Notes under the pieces: model-generated
Database searches by the model: none
The model's input: the letters and a program-made list of their open reading frames with translations, nothing else
Told to the model about the DNA's origin: nothing
Assembly: GCA_002440665.1 (NCBI GenBank)
Contig: DJUX01000067.1
Location: 1-42,570 of the forward strand
Reading direction: 5' to 3'
Length of the DNA: 42,570 nucleotides
Origin: Dechloromonas sp. UBA6271
GTDB taxonomy: Bacteria > Pseudomonadota > Gammaproteobacteria > Burkholderiales > Rhodocyclaceae
Translations under genes and position numbers: made by a program
In this document: in pieces, positions 24,403 through 33,013 of the stretch
Layout of the letters: every line of letters starts with the position of its first letter
Position numbering within the stretch: the stretch's first letter is position 1

Positions 24403-25131
24403 ATGACCGATTCCGAACATCCAGAACTCGACCGGGCGGCCTGCTCGGCGGCGTTGGTCGCCTTTCTTGCGGAGGCGCGCGATCTGCGTCTTGCCGCGGC
24501 GGCCGACCCGGTACATGGCCGGCGCCGGCAACGCCTGCGCGAATGGCAGGCGGCGCGGCTGGCTCAGACGCACGCCGACCTGCTGGGCAGCCCGCGCTAT
24601 GCTCGGGCGGCGACCTTCTTCCTTTCCGATCTCTACGGGGAGAAGGATTTCAGCGAACGCGATGCCGAGGTCGAGCGCATTCTGCCGCTGATGACCAGCA
24701 TGCTGCCGGTTTCCGGCCTGCGGACCTTGCTGCTGGCGGTCGAGGTCGATGCGCTTTCCGAGCGTTTCGATGCCGCCATGGTCCAGGTGCTGGGCGTCCA
24801 ACTCGATGCGCCGACCTTGAGCGAGGCCGCTTATGGTGAAGCGTATCGAAAGGTCGGCGACCGGGCAGGGCGTGAAACGCAGATCCGTTTGATCGGCGAA
24901 ACCGGCGAGGCGCTCGAGGCGCTGGCGCGCAGGTCCTTCGTCCGTGGTGCCTTGAAGATGATGCACGGGCCGGCGCATCTGGCTGGCCTCGGCGAATTGC
25001 ATGCCTTCCTCGAACGTGGCTTCGAGGCTTTCCGCAGCATGCGCGACGCCAGCGAATTCATCGAGGCCATCGTCGACCGTGAGCGGGCCGTCGCCGCGGC
25101 AATGTTTTCCGGAAAGGCGCTGCCCGGCTAA
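24403..25131 (+). CDS. Uncharacterised conserved protein with FFLSDLYG motif
   Basis: 242 residues, no signal peptide and no membrane segment, mostly helical. Its most recognisable block is ATFFLSDLYGEKDFSERDAEVERILP, which I associate with a widespread proteobacterial family of unknown function. ATG 24403 was chosen because homology-like sequence and the acidic start MTDSEHPELD begin there. It is divergent from the aldehyde dehydrogenase (106-base gap) and overlaps the convergent dnaQ by 4 bases. I can assign no function. Confidence 0.75.
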   Translation: MTDSEHPELDRAACSAALVAFLAEARDLRLAAAADPVHGRRRQRLREWQAARLAQTHADLLGSPRYARAATFFLSDLYGEKDFSERDAEVERILPLMTSMLPVSGLRTLLLAVEVDALSERFDAAMVQVLGVQLDAPTLSEAAYGEAYRKVGDRAGRETQIRLIGETGEALEALARRSFVRGALKMMHGPAHLAGLGELHAFLERGFEAFRSMRDASEFIEAIVDRERAVAAAMFSGKALPG

Positions 25132-25832
25132 GCCTTGCCGGCCAGCCAGAGGCAGCCGCCTCTGGTTTCCTTGTCGATGGCGGCGAGGACGCGCTCGTGG
25201 TCGGCGATTTCCTCGTCGCTGGCGCGGCGCACCAGCAGGGGCTTGCGTTCGATGGCGTGGCCGCCCTTGCCGGATTGGGCGCGCGGCGCGGCATCCGGTT
25301 CGATCATCAGCGTGTTCTGGCCGCGCGTCATGGCCAGGAAGACTTCGGCCAGCAGTTCGGTATCGAGCAGGGCGCCGTGCAGCGTGCGTTGCGAATTGTC
25401 GATTTCGTAGCGCTCGCACAGCGCATCCAGGCTGTTGCGCTTGCCCGGGTGCAGATCCTTGGCCATGCGCAGCGTGTCGGTGACGCCGTTGCACAGCGTT
25501 TCGACCGGCACGCGGTCGAGGCGGGCGAGTTCGGCATTGAGGAAACCGAGGTCGAAGGGGGCGTTGTGAATGATCAATTCGGCGCCGTTGATGAAGTCGA
25601 GGAATTCGTCGACGACGTCGGCAAACTTCGGCTTTTCAGCGAGAAACTCGAGGGAGATGCCATGCACCGCCTGCGCGCCTTCGTCGATCTCGCGCTCCGG
25701 GTTGATGTACTTGTGCAGATGGTGGCCGGTCAGCCGGCGATTTTCCATCTCGATGCAGGCGACTTCGATGATGCGGTGGCCATGGCGCGGGTCGAGGCCG
25801 GTGGTTTCGGTATCGAGAACGATCTGTCTCAT
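25128..25832 (-). CDS. dnaQ: DNA polymerase III epsilon subunit (3'-5' proofreading exonuclease)
   Basis: A 234-residue DEDDh exonuclease. ExoI is LDTETTGLDP (Asp7, Glu9), ExoII is IHNAPFDLGFLN, and ExoIII is LHGALLDTELLAEV with the HxxxxD pair. The C-terminal ~60 residues would bind the alpha subunit. It corrects misincorporation by the replicative polymerase. The start overlaps the rnhA stop by 4 bases (ATGA). Unlike E. coli, where rnhA and dnaQ diverge, the two are tandem here. The 3' end overlaps the uncharacterised gene on the other strand by 4 bases. Confidence 0.95.
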   Translation of the reverse strand: MRQIVLDTETTGLDPRHGHRIIEVACIEMENRRLTGHHLHKYINPEREIDEGAQAVHGISLEFLAEKPKFADVVDEFLDFINGAELIIHNAPFDLGFLNAELARLDRVPVETLCNGVTDTLRMAKDLHPGKRNSLDALCERYEIDNSQRTLHGALLDTELLAEVFLAMTRGQNTLMIEPDAAPRAQSGKGGHAIERKPLLVRRASDEEIADHERVLAAIDKETRGGCLWLAGKA

Positions 25833-26287
25833 GCGGCGTCCTTATTGTTCAGTTCGTCGATGCCGCGATTGGCCAGGGCATCGGCACGTTCGTTTTCCGG
25901 GTGGCCGGCATGCCCTTTCACCCAGATCCATTCAAGCTGGTGCGGTTTGCTGACGGCGTCGAGCTGCTGCCAAAGGTCGGCGTTCTTCACCGGTTGCTTC
26001 GCGGCAGTTTTCCAGCCATTGCGCTTCCAGCCGTGGATCCACTCGCTGATCCCCTTCAATACATATTGAGAGTCGGTATAGACGCGCCCGGCAAGCGGAC
26101 GTTTAAGCGCTTCCAGTGCGCGTATGGCGGCAGTCAGTTCCATCCGGTTGTTGGTTGTTTCCCGTTCGCCGCCCCACAATTCCTTTTCATGCCGGCCGAG
26201 ACGCAGGATAGCGCCCCAGCCGCCGGGGCCCGGATTGCCCTTGCAGGCGCCGTCGGTAAAGATTTCAACGTTTTCTTCAATGGCCAT
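25829..26287 (-). CDS. rnhA: Ribonuclease HI
   Basis: 152 residues, the normal size. Catalytic residues are all visible: Asp12 in FTDGACKGNPGPGG, Glu50 in NNRMELTAA, Asp72 in YTDSQYVLKGI, His126 in VKGHAGHPENERAD and Asp136. It cleaves RNA in RNA-DNA hybrids, such as R-loops and primers. The start overlaps the methyltransferase stop by 11 bases; the stop overlaps the dnaQ start. Confidence 0.96.
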   Translation of the reverse strand: MAIEENVEIFTDGACKGNPGPGGWGAILRLGRHEKELWGGERETTNNRMELTAAIRALEALKRPLAGRVYTDSQYVLKGISEWIHGWKRNGWKTAAKQPVKNADLWQQLDAVSKPHQLEWIWVKGHAGHPENERADALANRGIDELNNKDAA

Positions 26288-26993
26288 GGTTTTCCCTTTG
26301 TGCGACCGGGCGCAGGGCCTTGCTGCCGACGGCGCTCTTGCGCCACGGCGGGGTGATCAGGCGCATGGCATGGGTGCGCTTGATCGCCCGCAACATATAG
26401 ACGCCGCCGGGAAAGCCCCACCAGTGTTGATCAGCGGTCTCCATGAAGCGCCAGCGCCGGAGCCAGGATTGTTGCTCCCAGGGCGGAACGCGGCAACCGA
26501 CAATGCCGCGGTCGACCTCGAAGCCGAGCAGTTTCAGCCAGTCCCTGAGGCGCAGGAGCGAGAGATAGCTGCCATGCCACGGGAAGCTGCCGCTACGCTC
26601 GAAGCGGTTGCGCAGCCCCCACAGTGACAGGGGGTTGAAGCCGAGCACGATCAACTGGCCTTCCGGAATCAGGATGCGCTCGATCTCGCGCAGGATCTGG
26701 TGCGGGTCGGCGGCGAATTCGAGGACATGCGGCAGCACGACGAGGTCGGTGCTGTGCGAGGCGACCGGCAATGCCGCGAGGTCGCAGACGACATCGACGG
26801 GGCCGGTGTCGCCGGCTTTCTGGCGCATCGGAATGCGGTTGGCGCGGAGAAAGTCGTGATGCGGCAGTCCGAGCTGGAGCGCGTTGAAGCCGAAGACGTC
26901 GGCGACGGCGGCGTCGGTCCGGCTGGCCTCCCAGTCCAGCACGTATCGCCCCTGGGCCGAACCCAGCCATTGATCGAGACCGGGAATTGACAT
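26277..26993 (-). CDS. SAM methyltransferase-like protein (YafS-like)
   Basis: 238 residues, methyltransferase type 11 fold, recognised from VDVVCDLAALPVASHSTDLV, then HVLEFAADPHQILREIERILIPEGQLIVLGFNPLSLWG. The usual glycine-rich SAM motif is weak (FGFNALQLGL). The gene order gloB, divergent methyltransferase, rnhA, dnaQ matches E. coli gloB-yafS-rnhA-dnaQ. I chose MSIPGLDQWLGS at 26993; a further in-frame Met at 27023 would overlap the gloB start codon. The function of YafS is not established. Confidence 0.8.
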   Translation of the reverse strand: MSIPGLDQWLGSAQGRYVLDWEASRTDAAVADVFGFNALQLGLPHHDFLRANRIPMRQKAGDTGPVDVVCDLAALPVASHSTDLVVLPHVLEFAADPHQILREIERILIPEGQLIVLGFNPLSLWGLRNRFERSGSFPWHGSYLSLLRLRDWLKLLGFEVDRGIVGCRVPPWEQQSWLRRWRFMETADQHWWGFPGGVYMLRAIKRTHAMRLITPPWRKSAVGSKALRPVAQRENHGH

Positions 26994-27021
26994 CCGTCGA
27001 CCTTCGCTCGATAGTTCCGGC

Positions 27022-27777
27022 ATGTTCGAAATTTTGCTCATTCCCGCATTCAAGGACAATTACATCTGGCTGCTGGTCCGCGATGGACGGGCGGCCGTGG
27101 TCGATCCTGGCGACGCCGCACCGGTCATGGCGCGGCTGGAAGCGCTGCAACTGCGCCTCGAGACCATCCTGATCACTCACCATCATGCCGACCATCAGGG
27201 AGGTGTCGCCGAACTCGTCGAGCGCTGGCATCCCCGGGTTTTCGGACCGGCTAAAGAGTCTATCACAGGCTGTACCGACCCTCTGTCGGGCGGCGAAATG
27301 ATCGATGTTCTCGGGGAGCGTGTCGCGGTGCTGCCGGTCGGCGGCCATACGCTGGGGCATATTGCTTATTACGTTCCGGGCGCGGTCTTTTGCGGCGACA
27401 CCCTGTTTGGCGCCGGCTGCGGCCGCCTCTTCGAGGGCACGCCGGCCCAGATGAGCGCCTCGCTCGGCCGCCTGGCGGCCTTGCCGGACGATACGCTGGT
27501 TTACTGCGCGCACGAATATACCGAAGCCAATCTGCGCTTCGCCGTGGCTGTCGAACCGCATAACGCAGCATTGCGTCGGCGCAGCGAGCGGGTCGCCGGG
27601 CTGCGCGCTGCCGGGCATTCTTCCGTTCCCTCGACGTTGGGCGAGGAAAAGAAAACCAACCCGTTCCTGCGTTGCGGCGAACCGGCCGTGATGGCGGCTG
27701 CGCTGGCGAATGGTGCGGTCGACACCTCAAAAGTTGCCATTTTCGCGGCCATCCGCGGTTGGCGGAACGTTTTCTGA
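27022..27777 (+). CDS. gloB: Hydroxyacylglutathione hydrolase (glyoxalase II)
   Basis: A 251-residue metallo-beta-lactamase-fold hydrolase. The dinuclear metal site THHHADH has His53, His55, Asp57 and His58; GGHTLGHIAYYV, FCGDTLFGAGCGRLFEG and YCAHEYTEANLRFA give the remaining ligands, and the C-terminal KTNPFLR glutathione-binding motif is intact. It hydrolyses S-lactoylglutathione to lactate and glutathione in methylglyoxal detoxification. It is divergent from the YafS-like gene with 28 bases between chosen starts. A 10-base match to the repeated word is at 27714-27723. Confidence 0.95.
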   Translation: MFEILLIPAFKDNYIWLLVRDGRAAVVDPGDAAPVMARLEALQLRLETILITHHHADHQGGVAELVERWHPRVFGPAKESITGCTDPLSGGEMIDVLGERVAVLPVGGHTLGHIAYYVPGAVFCGDTLFGAGCGRLFEGTPAQMSASLGRLAALPDDTLVYCAHEYTEANLRFAVAVEPHNAALRRRSERVAGLRAAGHSSVPSTLGEEKKTNPFLRCGEPAVMAAALANGAVDTSKVAIFAAIRGWRNVF

Positions 27778-27821
27778 CAGCGTCCGCCTTGCCCGGCAGC
27801 GCGATCCACGGCGCTCCGATG

Positions 27822-27830
27822 TGCTAAATT
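27822..27830 (+). promoter_or_regulatory. Possible extended -10 promoter before the AsmA/DUF748 gene
   Basis: TGCTAAATT fits an extended -10 (TGn followed by TAAATT) 30 bases before the start at 27861. No clear -35 is present. The call is based on motif and position only. Confidence 0.3.
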
Positions 27831-27860
27831 CGGCGCCAATATGAACAGTGAGTGGTCATC

Positions 27861-30800
27861 ATGACAGATCAGGTCAAGGGAAAATCTTTCGACAAGGCGG
27901 GTGCCATCGCCGCGCTGAAAGGACCGCGCGCCCGCCGCCTGGGTCTGTGGCTGGTAGGGCTAGTACTGGCTTTTGGCATCCTCGGCTACCTGGCCGGGCC
28001 GCCGCTGATGAAGATGGTGCTGATCAAGCAGTTGTCCGCCGAATTGCAGCGCGACGTCAGTATCGAGAACATTGACATCAGCCCCTACGCGCTGTCGGCG
28101 CGGGTCGCCGGCGTTTCGGTCAAGGACAAGGCCGGCAAGGAGGTCGCCGGCTTCGATGAGCTGTTCGTCAATCTTTCCTCTTTCTCGCTTTTCCAGTTCG
28201 GTGCGGTGGTCGACGAGATTCGCCTGCAGGGGCCGCGCGTCGCCGTGGCTCGGACTGGCGAGGGCCATTACGATATTTCCGACCTGCTCGAAAAATGGCT
28301 GAAGCCATCCGAACCGTCGCCGACGCCGCGTTTCTCGATCAACAATATCCAGATCATCGGCGGCAAAGCGGTCTTCGACGATCAGCCGCTGGGCACGGTG
28401 CATACCGTCAGCGACATCAATCTGGCACTGCCTTTCATCTCCAGCCTGCCCTATCAGGCCGAGCGTCTGGTCGAGCCGAGTTTTTCCGCCGTTTTCGACG
28501 GTGCTCCTTTCGCGCTCAACGGCAGGAGCAAGGAGATTTTCGAAGGCAAACTCGAAAGCGAGCTCAACATCGACCTCGACCGCCTCGATCTGGCCGGATT
28601 TCAGCCTTATGTGCCCAGTTCGCTGCCGCTGCGCCTGAAGGGCGGGTTGCTCGATACCGAACTCCGGGTCGTCTTCAAGGAACTGTCGGAGAAGATTTTT
28701 TCGCTGACCGTCGTTGGCAGCGCGCATGTGTCCGATTTCCATCTCGCCGAGGCGAGCGGTGCGCCGTTGCTCGGGTGGAAGCGACTGGATGTCGATGTCG
28801 CCGACGCCGACCTGATCAACCGGCGGTTTGCCGTTCAGCGCGTGCTGCTCGATGGCATGGATGCCTATGTGGCGGTCAGCAAGCAGGGCGAACTGAACTG
28901 GGTGCGGGTGCTGGAGCAGATCGCTGCGGTGCCGGCTGCCGACAAGGCGCCCGTCGACAAGTCTGTAGCGGCGCCGACCAAAGCGCCGGAGTGGACGATC
29001 GACGAGATACGGCTGAGCAAGGGCAAAATGCACTGGCAGGACGAGTCCACGGTGCGCCCGACGGTTGGCGATGTGCTGGATATCAATGCGGTCGTTGGCA
29101 AGATCGATGGCAAGCTCGTCGAGCCGATCGAGATCAGCGAAATTTCATACCGGGTCGATCTCGGCGATCGTGCGAAGATTGGCAGCATGGCGGTGAAGGG
29201 CATGCGGCTGGACCTGGCGGGGCACCGGGTAGATATCGCCGAGGTCGGGACCCACGAAATACGCATGCTGCTGGTGCGCAACAAGGAGGGCAAGGTCGAA
29301 TGGCTCAGTTCGCCGGTGTTGAAGACCGTGCGTACGGCCGGCAAGGAGTTGTCGGACGACCGGCCGTGGCTGGCCAATGTCGGCAAGGTCACAGTCGACG
29401 ATCTCGTCCTGCGTGTCGAGGACCAATCCACCAAGCCGGCGGCTGTGCAGGTTATCGACGGCTTCAGCCTGGCCGCCGAAAACCTGTCTACCGAACCGGG
29501 GAAGAAAGGGAATATTTCTCTCAAGAGCCGGATCAATCAGAAAGGCAGTCTCAAGGTTGACGGCAGCGTGCAGCTGATGCCCTTGCAGACGACGCTCAAG
29601 GTGGAGACGCAGGCGATACCTGTCCTGCCGCTGCAGCCGTATTTCACCGACTTCCTGAATATCGAGCTGACGCGCGGTCAGGTTTCCAACAGCGGCGAAG
29701 TCACTGCCCAGATGGACAAGGATGGCCTGAACGCCGGCTACAAGGGATCGCTGACGCTGGGTGACCTGATTGCGGTCGACAAGGTAAACAATGCCGATTT
29801 CCTCAAGTGGAAATCGTTGTATCTGGGCGGCATCGATTTCCGCCTGCAGCCGATGGCGGTCAATGTCGGCGAGGTGGCGCTGACCGATTTCTACTCGCGC
29901 CTGATCCTCAGCAAGGAAGGCCGGCTGAATCTGCAAGACATCGTCCGGACGTCGCAAGCTGCTACTGCCAAGGTTACTGAACCGGCCGCATCGGCCAACC
30001 CACCCAAGACGGCAGAGGCGACGCCCGGGGCTAAGCCTGCTGCGCTGCCGATCAAGATCGGCAAGATCACGCTGCAGGGTGGCACAGTCAATTTCTCCGA
30101 TTTCTTCGTCAAGCCCAATTACACGGTAAATATGACCAAGGTGGCCGGGCGCGTCAGTGGCCTTTCATCGGCCGCCGATTCCGTTGCTGACCTTGAGTTG
30201 CGCGGCAGTTACGCCAATTCGGCGCCGGTACAGGTGGTCGGCAAGCTGAACCCGCTGGCCGCCAAATCCTTCCTCGATATCAAGGCTGACGTGAAGGGCG
30301 TCGATCTCGTGGCCTTCTCGCCGTATTCAGGGAAGTATGCCGGTTACAACATCGACAAGGGCAAGCTGTCGCTCAACGTCGCCTACAAGCTGGAAAACAA
30401 TCAACTGACGGCCGAGAACCGGCTTTTCATTGATCAGCTGACCTTCGGCGACAAGGTGGAGAGCCCCGATGCCACGAAGCTGCCGGTGAACCTCGCCATC
30501 GCGCTGCTCAAAAACAATCGCGGCGAAATCGACCTCAACCTGCCAATCTCCGGTTCGCTCGACGATCCGGAGTTTTCGATTGGCGGGCTGGTCATCAAGG
30601 TCATCATCAATCTGTTCGTCAAGGCAGTGACATCACCATTCGCGCTGCTCGGCTCGATGTTCGGCGGCGGCGAGGAGCTGTCTAATATCGAATTCGGACC
30701 GGGGCGCGCGACTTTCGACGATGCGGGCACCAAGCGCCTGGAGTCCTTGGCCAAGGCGCTCAACGAACGCGATTCGCTGAAGCTGGAAATCACCGGCCAT

Positions 30801-31229
30801 GCCGATCCGGAGGCCGATAAGGAAGGTATCAAGCGGGTGGCCATCGAGCGGGCAGTCAAGGCCGAGAAGCTCAAGGACCAGTTGAAGAAGGGCGGCGAGG
30901 GGGCGTCGGTCGATGCGATCGAGGTTGCGGCGGCCGAATACCCCGTCTATCTGCAGCGGGCCTACAAGGAAGCCAAGTTTCCCAAGCCGCGCAATCTGAT
31001 CGGCATGCAGAAGGATCTGCCGGTCGAGGAAATGGAAAAGCTGATACTGGCCAATACGCCGGTGACTGATGAAGACGTCCAGCAACTGGCCCTGCGCCGC
31101 GCAGAGAATGTCCAGGGCTGGCTGATCGATGAAGGCAAGGTTCCGGCGGAACGCATCTTCTTGGTCGAGCCGAAAGCCGAGGCTGGCGAAAAGGGCAAGG
31201 GTAGCCGCGTCGATTTCTCGCTGAGGTAG
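27861..31229 (+). CDS. Large AsmA-like DUF748 envelope protein with OmpA-like C-terminus
   Basis: 1122 residues. A short cytoplasmic N-terminus is followed by one membrane helix (about 30-52, LGLWLVGLVLAFGILGYLAG) and a long periplasmic region of repeated beta-strand blocks typical of DUF748/AsmA proteins (VSIENIDISPYALSARVAGV... IRLQGPRVAVART...). The last ~170 residues resemble an OmpA-type peptidoglycan-binding domain (FGPGRATFDDAGTKRLESL... LEITGHADPEADKEGIKRVA). AsmA-like proteins are thought to form hydrophobic grooves that move phospholipids between membranes; an OmpA-like end could tether it to the wall. ATG 27861 was preferred over the upstream GTG 27852. rmuC follows after 3 bases. 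It carries an 11-base repeated word at 29770-29780. Confidence 0.85.
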   Translation: MTDQVKGKSFDKAGAIAALKGPRARRLGLWLVGLVLAFGILGYLAGPPLMKMVLIKQLSAELQRDVSIENIDISPYALSARVAGVSVKDKAGKEVAGFDELFVNLSSFSLFQFGAVVDEIRLQGPRVAVARTGEGHYDISDLLEKWLKPSEPSPTPRFSINNIQIIGGKAVFDDQPLGTVHTVSDINLALPFISSLPYQAERLVEPSFSAVFDGAPFALNGRSKEIFEGKLESELNIDLDRLDLAGFQPYVPSSLPLRLKGGLLDTELRVVFKELSEKIFSLTVVGSAHVSDFHLAEASGAPLLGWKRLDVDVADADLINRRFAVQRVLLDGMDAYVAVSKQGELNWVRVLEQIAAVPAADKAPVDKSVAAPTKAPEWTIDEIRLSKGKMHWQDESTVRPTVGDVLDINAVVGKIDGKLVEPIEISEISYRVDLGDRAKIGSMAVKGMRLDLAGHRVDIAEVGTHEIRMLLVRNKEGKVEWLSSPVLKTVRTAGKELSDDRPWLANVGKVTVDDLVLRVEDQSTKPAAVQVIDGFSLAAENLSTEPGKKGNISLKSRINQKGSLKVDGSVQLMPLQTTLKVETQAIPVLPLQPYFTDFLNIELTRGQVSNSGEVTAQMDKDGLNAGYKGSLTLGDLIAVDKVNNADFLKWKSLYLGGIDFRLQPMAVNVGEVALTDFYSRLILSKEGRLNLQDIVRTSQAATAKVTEPAASANPPKTAEATPGAKPAALPIKIGKITLQGGTVNFSDFFVKPNYTVNMTKVAGRVSGLSSAADSVADLELRGSYANSAPVQVVGKLNPLAAKSFLDIKADVKGVDLVAFSPYSGKYAGYNIDKGKLSLNVAYKLENNQLTAENRLFIDQLTFGDKVESPDATKLPVNLAIALLKNNRGEIDLNLPISGSLDDPEFSIGGLVIKVIINLFVKAVTSPFALLGSMFGGGEELSNIEFGPGRATFDDAGTKRLESLAKALNERDSLKLEITGHADPEADKEGIKRVAIERAVKAEKLKDQLKKGGEGASVDAIEVAAAEYPVYLQRAYKEAKFPKPRNLIGMQKDLPVEEMEKLILANTPVTDEDVQQLALRRAENVQGWLIDEGKVPAERIFLVEPKAEAGEKGKGSRVDFSLR
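29770..29780 (-). repeat. Repeated word, 11-base copy
   Basis: GTCGACCGCAA followed by T; inside the DUF748 gene and read on the gene strand as Ala-Val-Asp. Confidence 0.75.
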
Positions 31230-31232
31230 CGG

Positions 31233-32567
31233 ATGAGCGAAGCGTTTGCATTCGCCCTGCTGGCCGGGGGAGTCGTCGTCATCCTGCTGCAGGTGCTCGC
31301 GTTGTGGCGCGGCAATCGCAATGCGGAAGGCGAGCTGCGCCTGCGCAGCCTGCAGGAGGCACAGGAAAAGGGACTCGAACGGCTGGAGCGCGAGTTGCGC
31401 GAGGAACTGGCGCGCGGCCGGCGCGAGGATGCCGAGGAGGCTTTCCGCGACCGCGAGGAGCGCGCCCAGTCGGCGACCCTGCTCGGGCAGGCGGTGACGA
31501 CCCAGGTCGGGCAATTCGGCAACCTGCAGGCCGAGCGCCTGGAGGCCTTTGCCCGCGAACTTAACCGTTTTTCGCTGGGCCTCGACGAACGCTTCGAGCG
31601 GCTGAAAATGAGCGTCGAGGGACGGTTGACCGCAATCCAGGCCGACAATGCCAGCAAGCTTGAGGAAATGCGGCGGACCGTAGACGAAAAGCTGCATGCG
31701 ACGCTTGAGCAGCGCCTCGGCGAATCGTTCAAGCTGGTCAGCGAACGGCTGGAACAGGTCCATCGCGGCCTCGGCGAAATGCAGTCGCTGGCCGCCGGGG
31801 TTGGCGATCTCAAGCGCGTGCTGAGCAACGTCAAGACGCGCGGCACCTGGGGTGAGGTCCAGCTGTCGGCGCTGCTCGAACAGCTGCTGACCGTCGATCA
31901 GTTTGCCGCCAATGTGGCGACGCGCCCGGGCAGCAGCGAGCGCGTCGATTTCGCCATCCGCCTGCCGGGCAAGGGCGACGGTGCCGTGGTCTGGCTGCCG
32001 ATCGACGCCAAGTTTCCGATCGAGGATTACCAGCGCCTGATGGATGCCCAGGAAAAGGGCGAGCCGGCACTGGTCGAAGAAGCGGGGCGGGCGATTGAGG
32101 TGCGCCTCAAGAACGAGGCGCGCAGTATTCGCGACAAGTACGTGGCGCCGCCGCACACGACCGATTTCGCGCTGCTCTACCTGCCGACCGAGGGGCTATA
32201 TGCCGAGGCGCTGCGCCGCCCCGGTCTGGCTGACACATTACAGCGCGAATGGCGGGTCAGCCTGGCCGGGCCGACGACGCTGGCGGCCCTGCTCAACAGC
32301 CTGCAGATGGGTTTTCGCACCCTGGCCATCGAGCAGCGATCGGCCGAAGTCTGGGCGGTGCTCGGGGCGGTCAAGACCGAGTTCGGCAAGTTCGGCGAGG
32401 CGCTGGCGCATACAAAAAAGAAGCTCGACGAAGCGAGCAACAGTATCAGCAAGGCCGAGACGCGGACGCGCCAGTTGTCGCGCAAGCTGCGTGATGTCGA
32501 GGCGCTGCCGGCGAGCGAGTCGGAACAAATGATTGGGGTTGCGGAATTCGATGGCGAAGACGACTGA
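31233..32567 (+). CDS. rmuC: RmuC-family DNA recombination-limiting protein
   Basis: 444 residues. An N-terminal membrane helix (FAFALLAGGVVVILLQVLAL) precedes a long coiled coil rich in Glu/Arg/Leu (about 30-180) and the RmuC domain (about 185-400), with KTRGTWGEVQLSALLEQLL, the nuclease-like VVWLPIDAKFPIEDYQRL and DFALLYLPTEGLYAEALRRPGL. E. coli RmuC limits inversion between short repeats; its fold resembles PD-(D/E)xK nucleases. It starts 3 bases after the DUF748 gene and its stop lies inside the next gene (17-base overlap). Confidence 0.92.
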   Translation: MSEAFAFALLAGGVVVILLQVLALWRGNRNAEGELRLRSLQEAQEKGLERLERELREELARGRREDAEEAFRDREERAQSATLLGQAVTTQVGQFGNLQAERLEAFARELNRFSLGLDERFERLKMSVEGRLTAIQADNASKLEEMRRTVDEKLHATLEQRLGESFKLVSERLEQVHRGLGEMQSLAAGVGDLKRVLSNVKTRGTWGEVQLSALLEQLLTVDQFAANVATRPGSSERVDFAIRLPGKGDGAVVWLPIDAKFPIEDYQRLMDAQEKGEPALVEEAGRAIEVRLKNEARSIRDKYVAPPHTTDFALLYLPTEGLYAEALRRPGLADTLQREWRVSLAGPTTLAALLNSLQMGFRTLAIEQRSAEVWAVLGAVKTEFGKFGEALAHTKKKLDEASNSISKAETRTRQLSRKLRDVEALPASESEQMIGVAEFDGEDD

Positions 32568-32985
32568 ACTGGAAGCCGCCTATCGGGCGACGACCTACCG
32601 GGTGTTCCTGCCGGGCGGCGTTTGCGACCTGCGGCCCGGCGTCGCTTCGGACACGCTGCGTTGCTGGCTGGAGACGGCTGGGGCCGGCAGGTTTGCGATC
32701 CTCACCGCGCACAACCCGGGTTCGTCGCTGATCGACGCCGGACAGAATGCGCTGCGCCAGTCGCAACTGGAGTGCGATCTGCTGGAATCGGGGTACGAGC
32801 CTTACGCCGGCGAGAATGTGGCCGACAAAGACACCTGGGCAGACGAGGAAAGCTGTTTCATCCTCGATATTTCAGTTGCCGAGGCGTTGGCGCTGGGCGA
32901 GAAATACGGGCAGAACGCGATCATCTGCGGCGGCGATGACGGGGTGCCCGAACTGGTCTGGATAGGCGACCAGGCAACCTACTAG
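32551..32985 (+). CDS. DUF3293 family protein
   Basis: A 144-residue small soluble protein. The family pattern is clear: an N-terminal YRATTYRVF, ILTAHNPGSSLIDAGQNALRQSQLECDL, and a final GQNAIICGGDDGVPELVW. The function is unknown. I chose ATG 32551 (MAKTTELEAAYRATTY), within the end of rmuC; earlier alternative codons have no family sequence. Its stop codon is in the loop of a strong hairpin shared with the convergent bamD. Confidence 0.82.
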   Translation: MAKTTELEAAYRATTYRVFLPGGVCDLRPGVASDTLRCWLETAGAGRFAILTAHNPGSSLIDAGQNALRQSQLECDLLESGYEPYAGENVADKDTWADEESCFILDISVAEALALGEKYGQNAIICGGDDGVPELVWIGDQATY

Positions 32986-32997
32986 CAGGTTGCCTGG
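32970..32997. terminator. Bidirectional hairpin between DUF3293 gene and bamD
   Basis: CCAGGCAACCT pairs perfectly with AGGTTGCCTGG (11 base pairs) around the loop ACTAGC, which contains the TAG stop of the upstream gene. Its position between two convergent genes suggests a shared terminator. There is no T tract on either side, so it may need Rho or act as a 3' RNA stabiliser. Confidence 0.55.
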
Positions 32998-33013
32998 CGC
33001 GAATGCCGGGGAT

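Noticed and set aside
1502..29780. Interpretation of the repeated word as a strand-polarised signal (KOPS- or Chi-like)
   Set aside because: The exact copies are split between the two strands with no bias, so a polar motif is unlikely, though 43 kb is a small sample.
1502..29780. Interpretation of the repeated word as a CRISPR or dispersed IS end
   Set aside because: Spacing is irregular (hundreds to thousands of bases), copies are inside intact genes, and flanks are unrelated beyond 12-13 bases.
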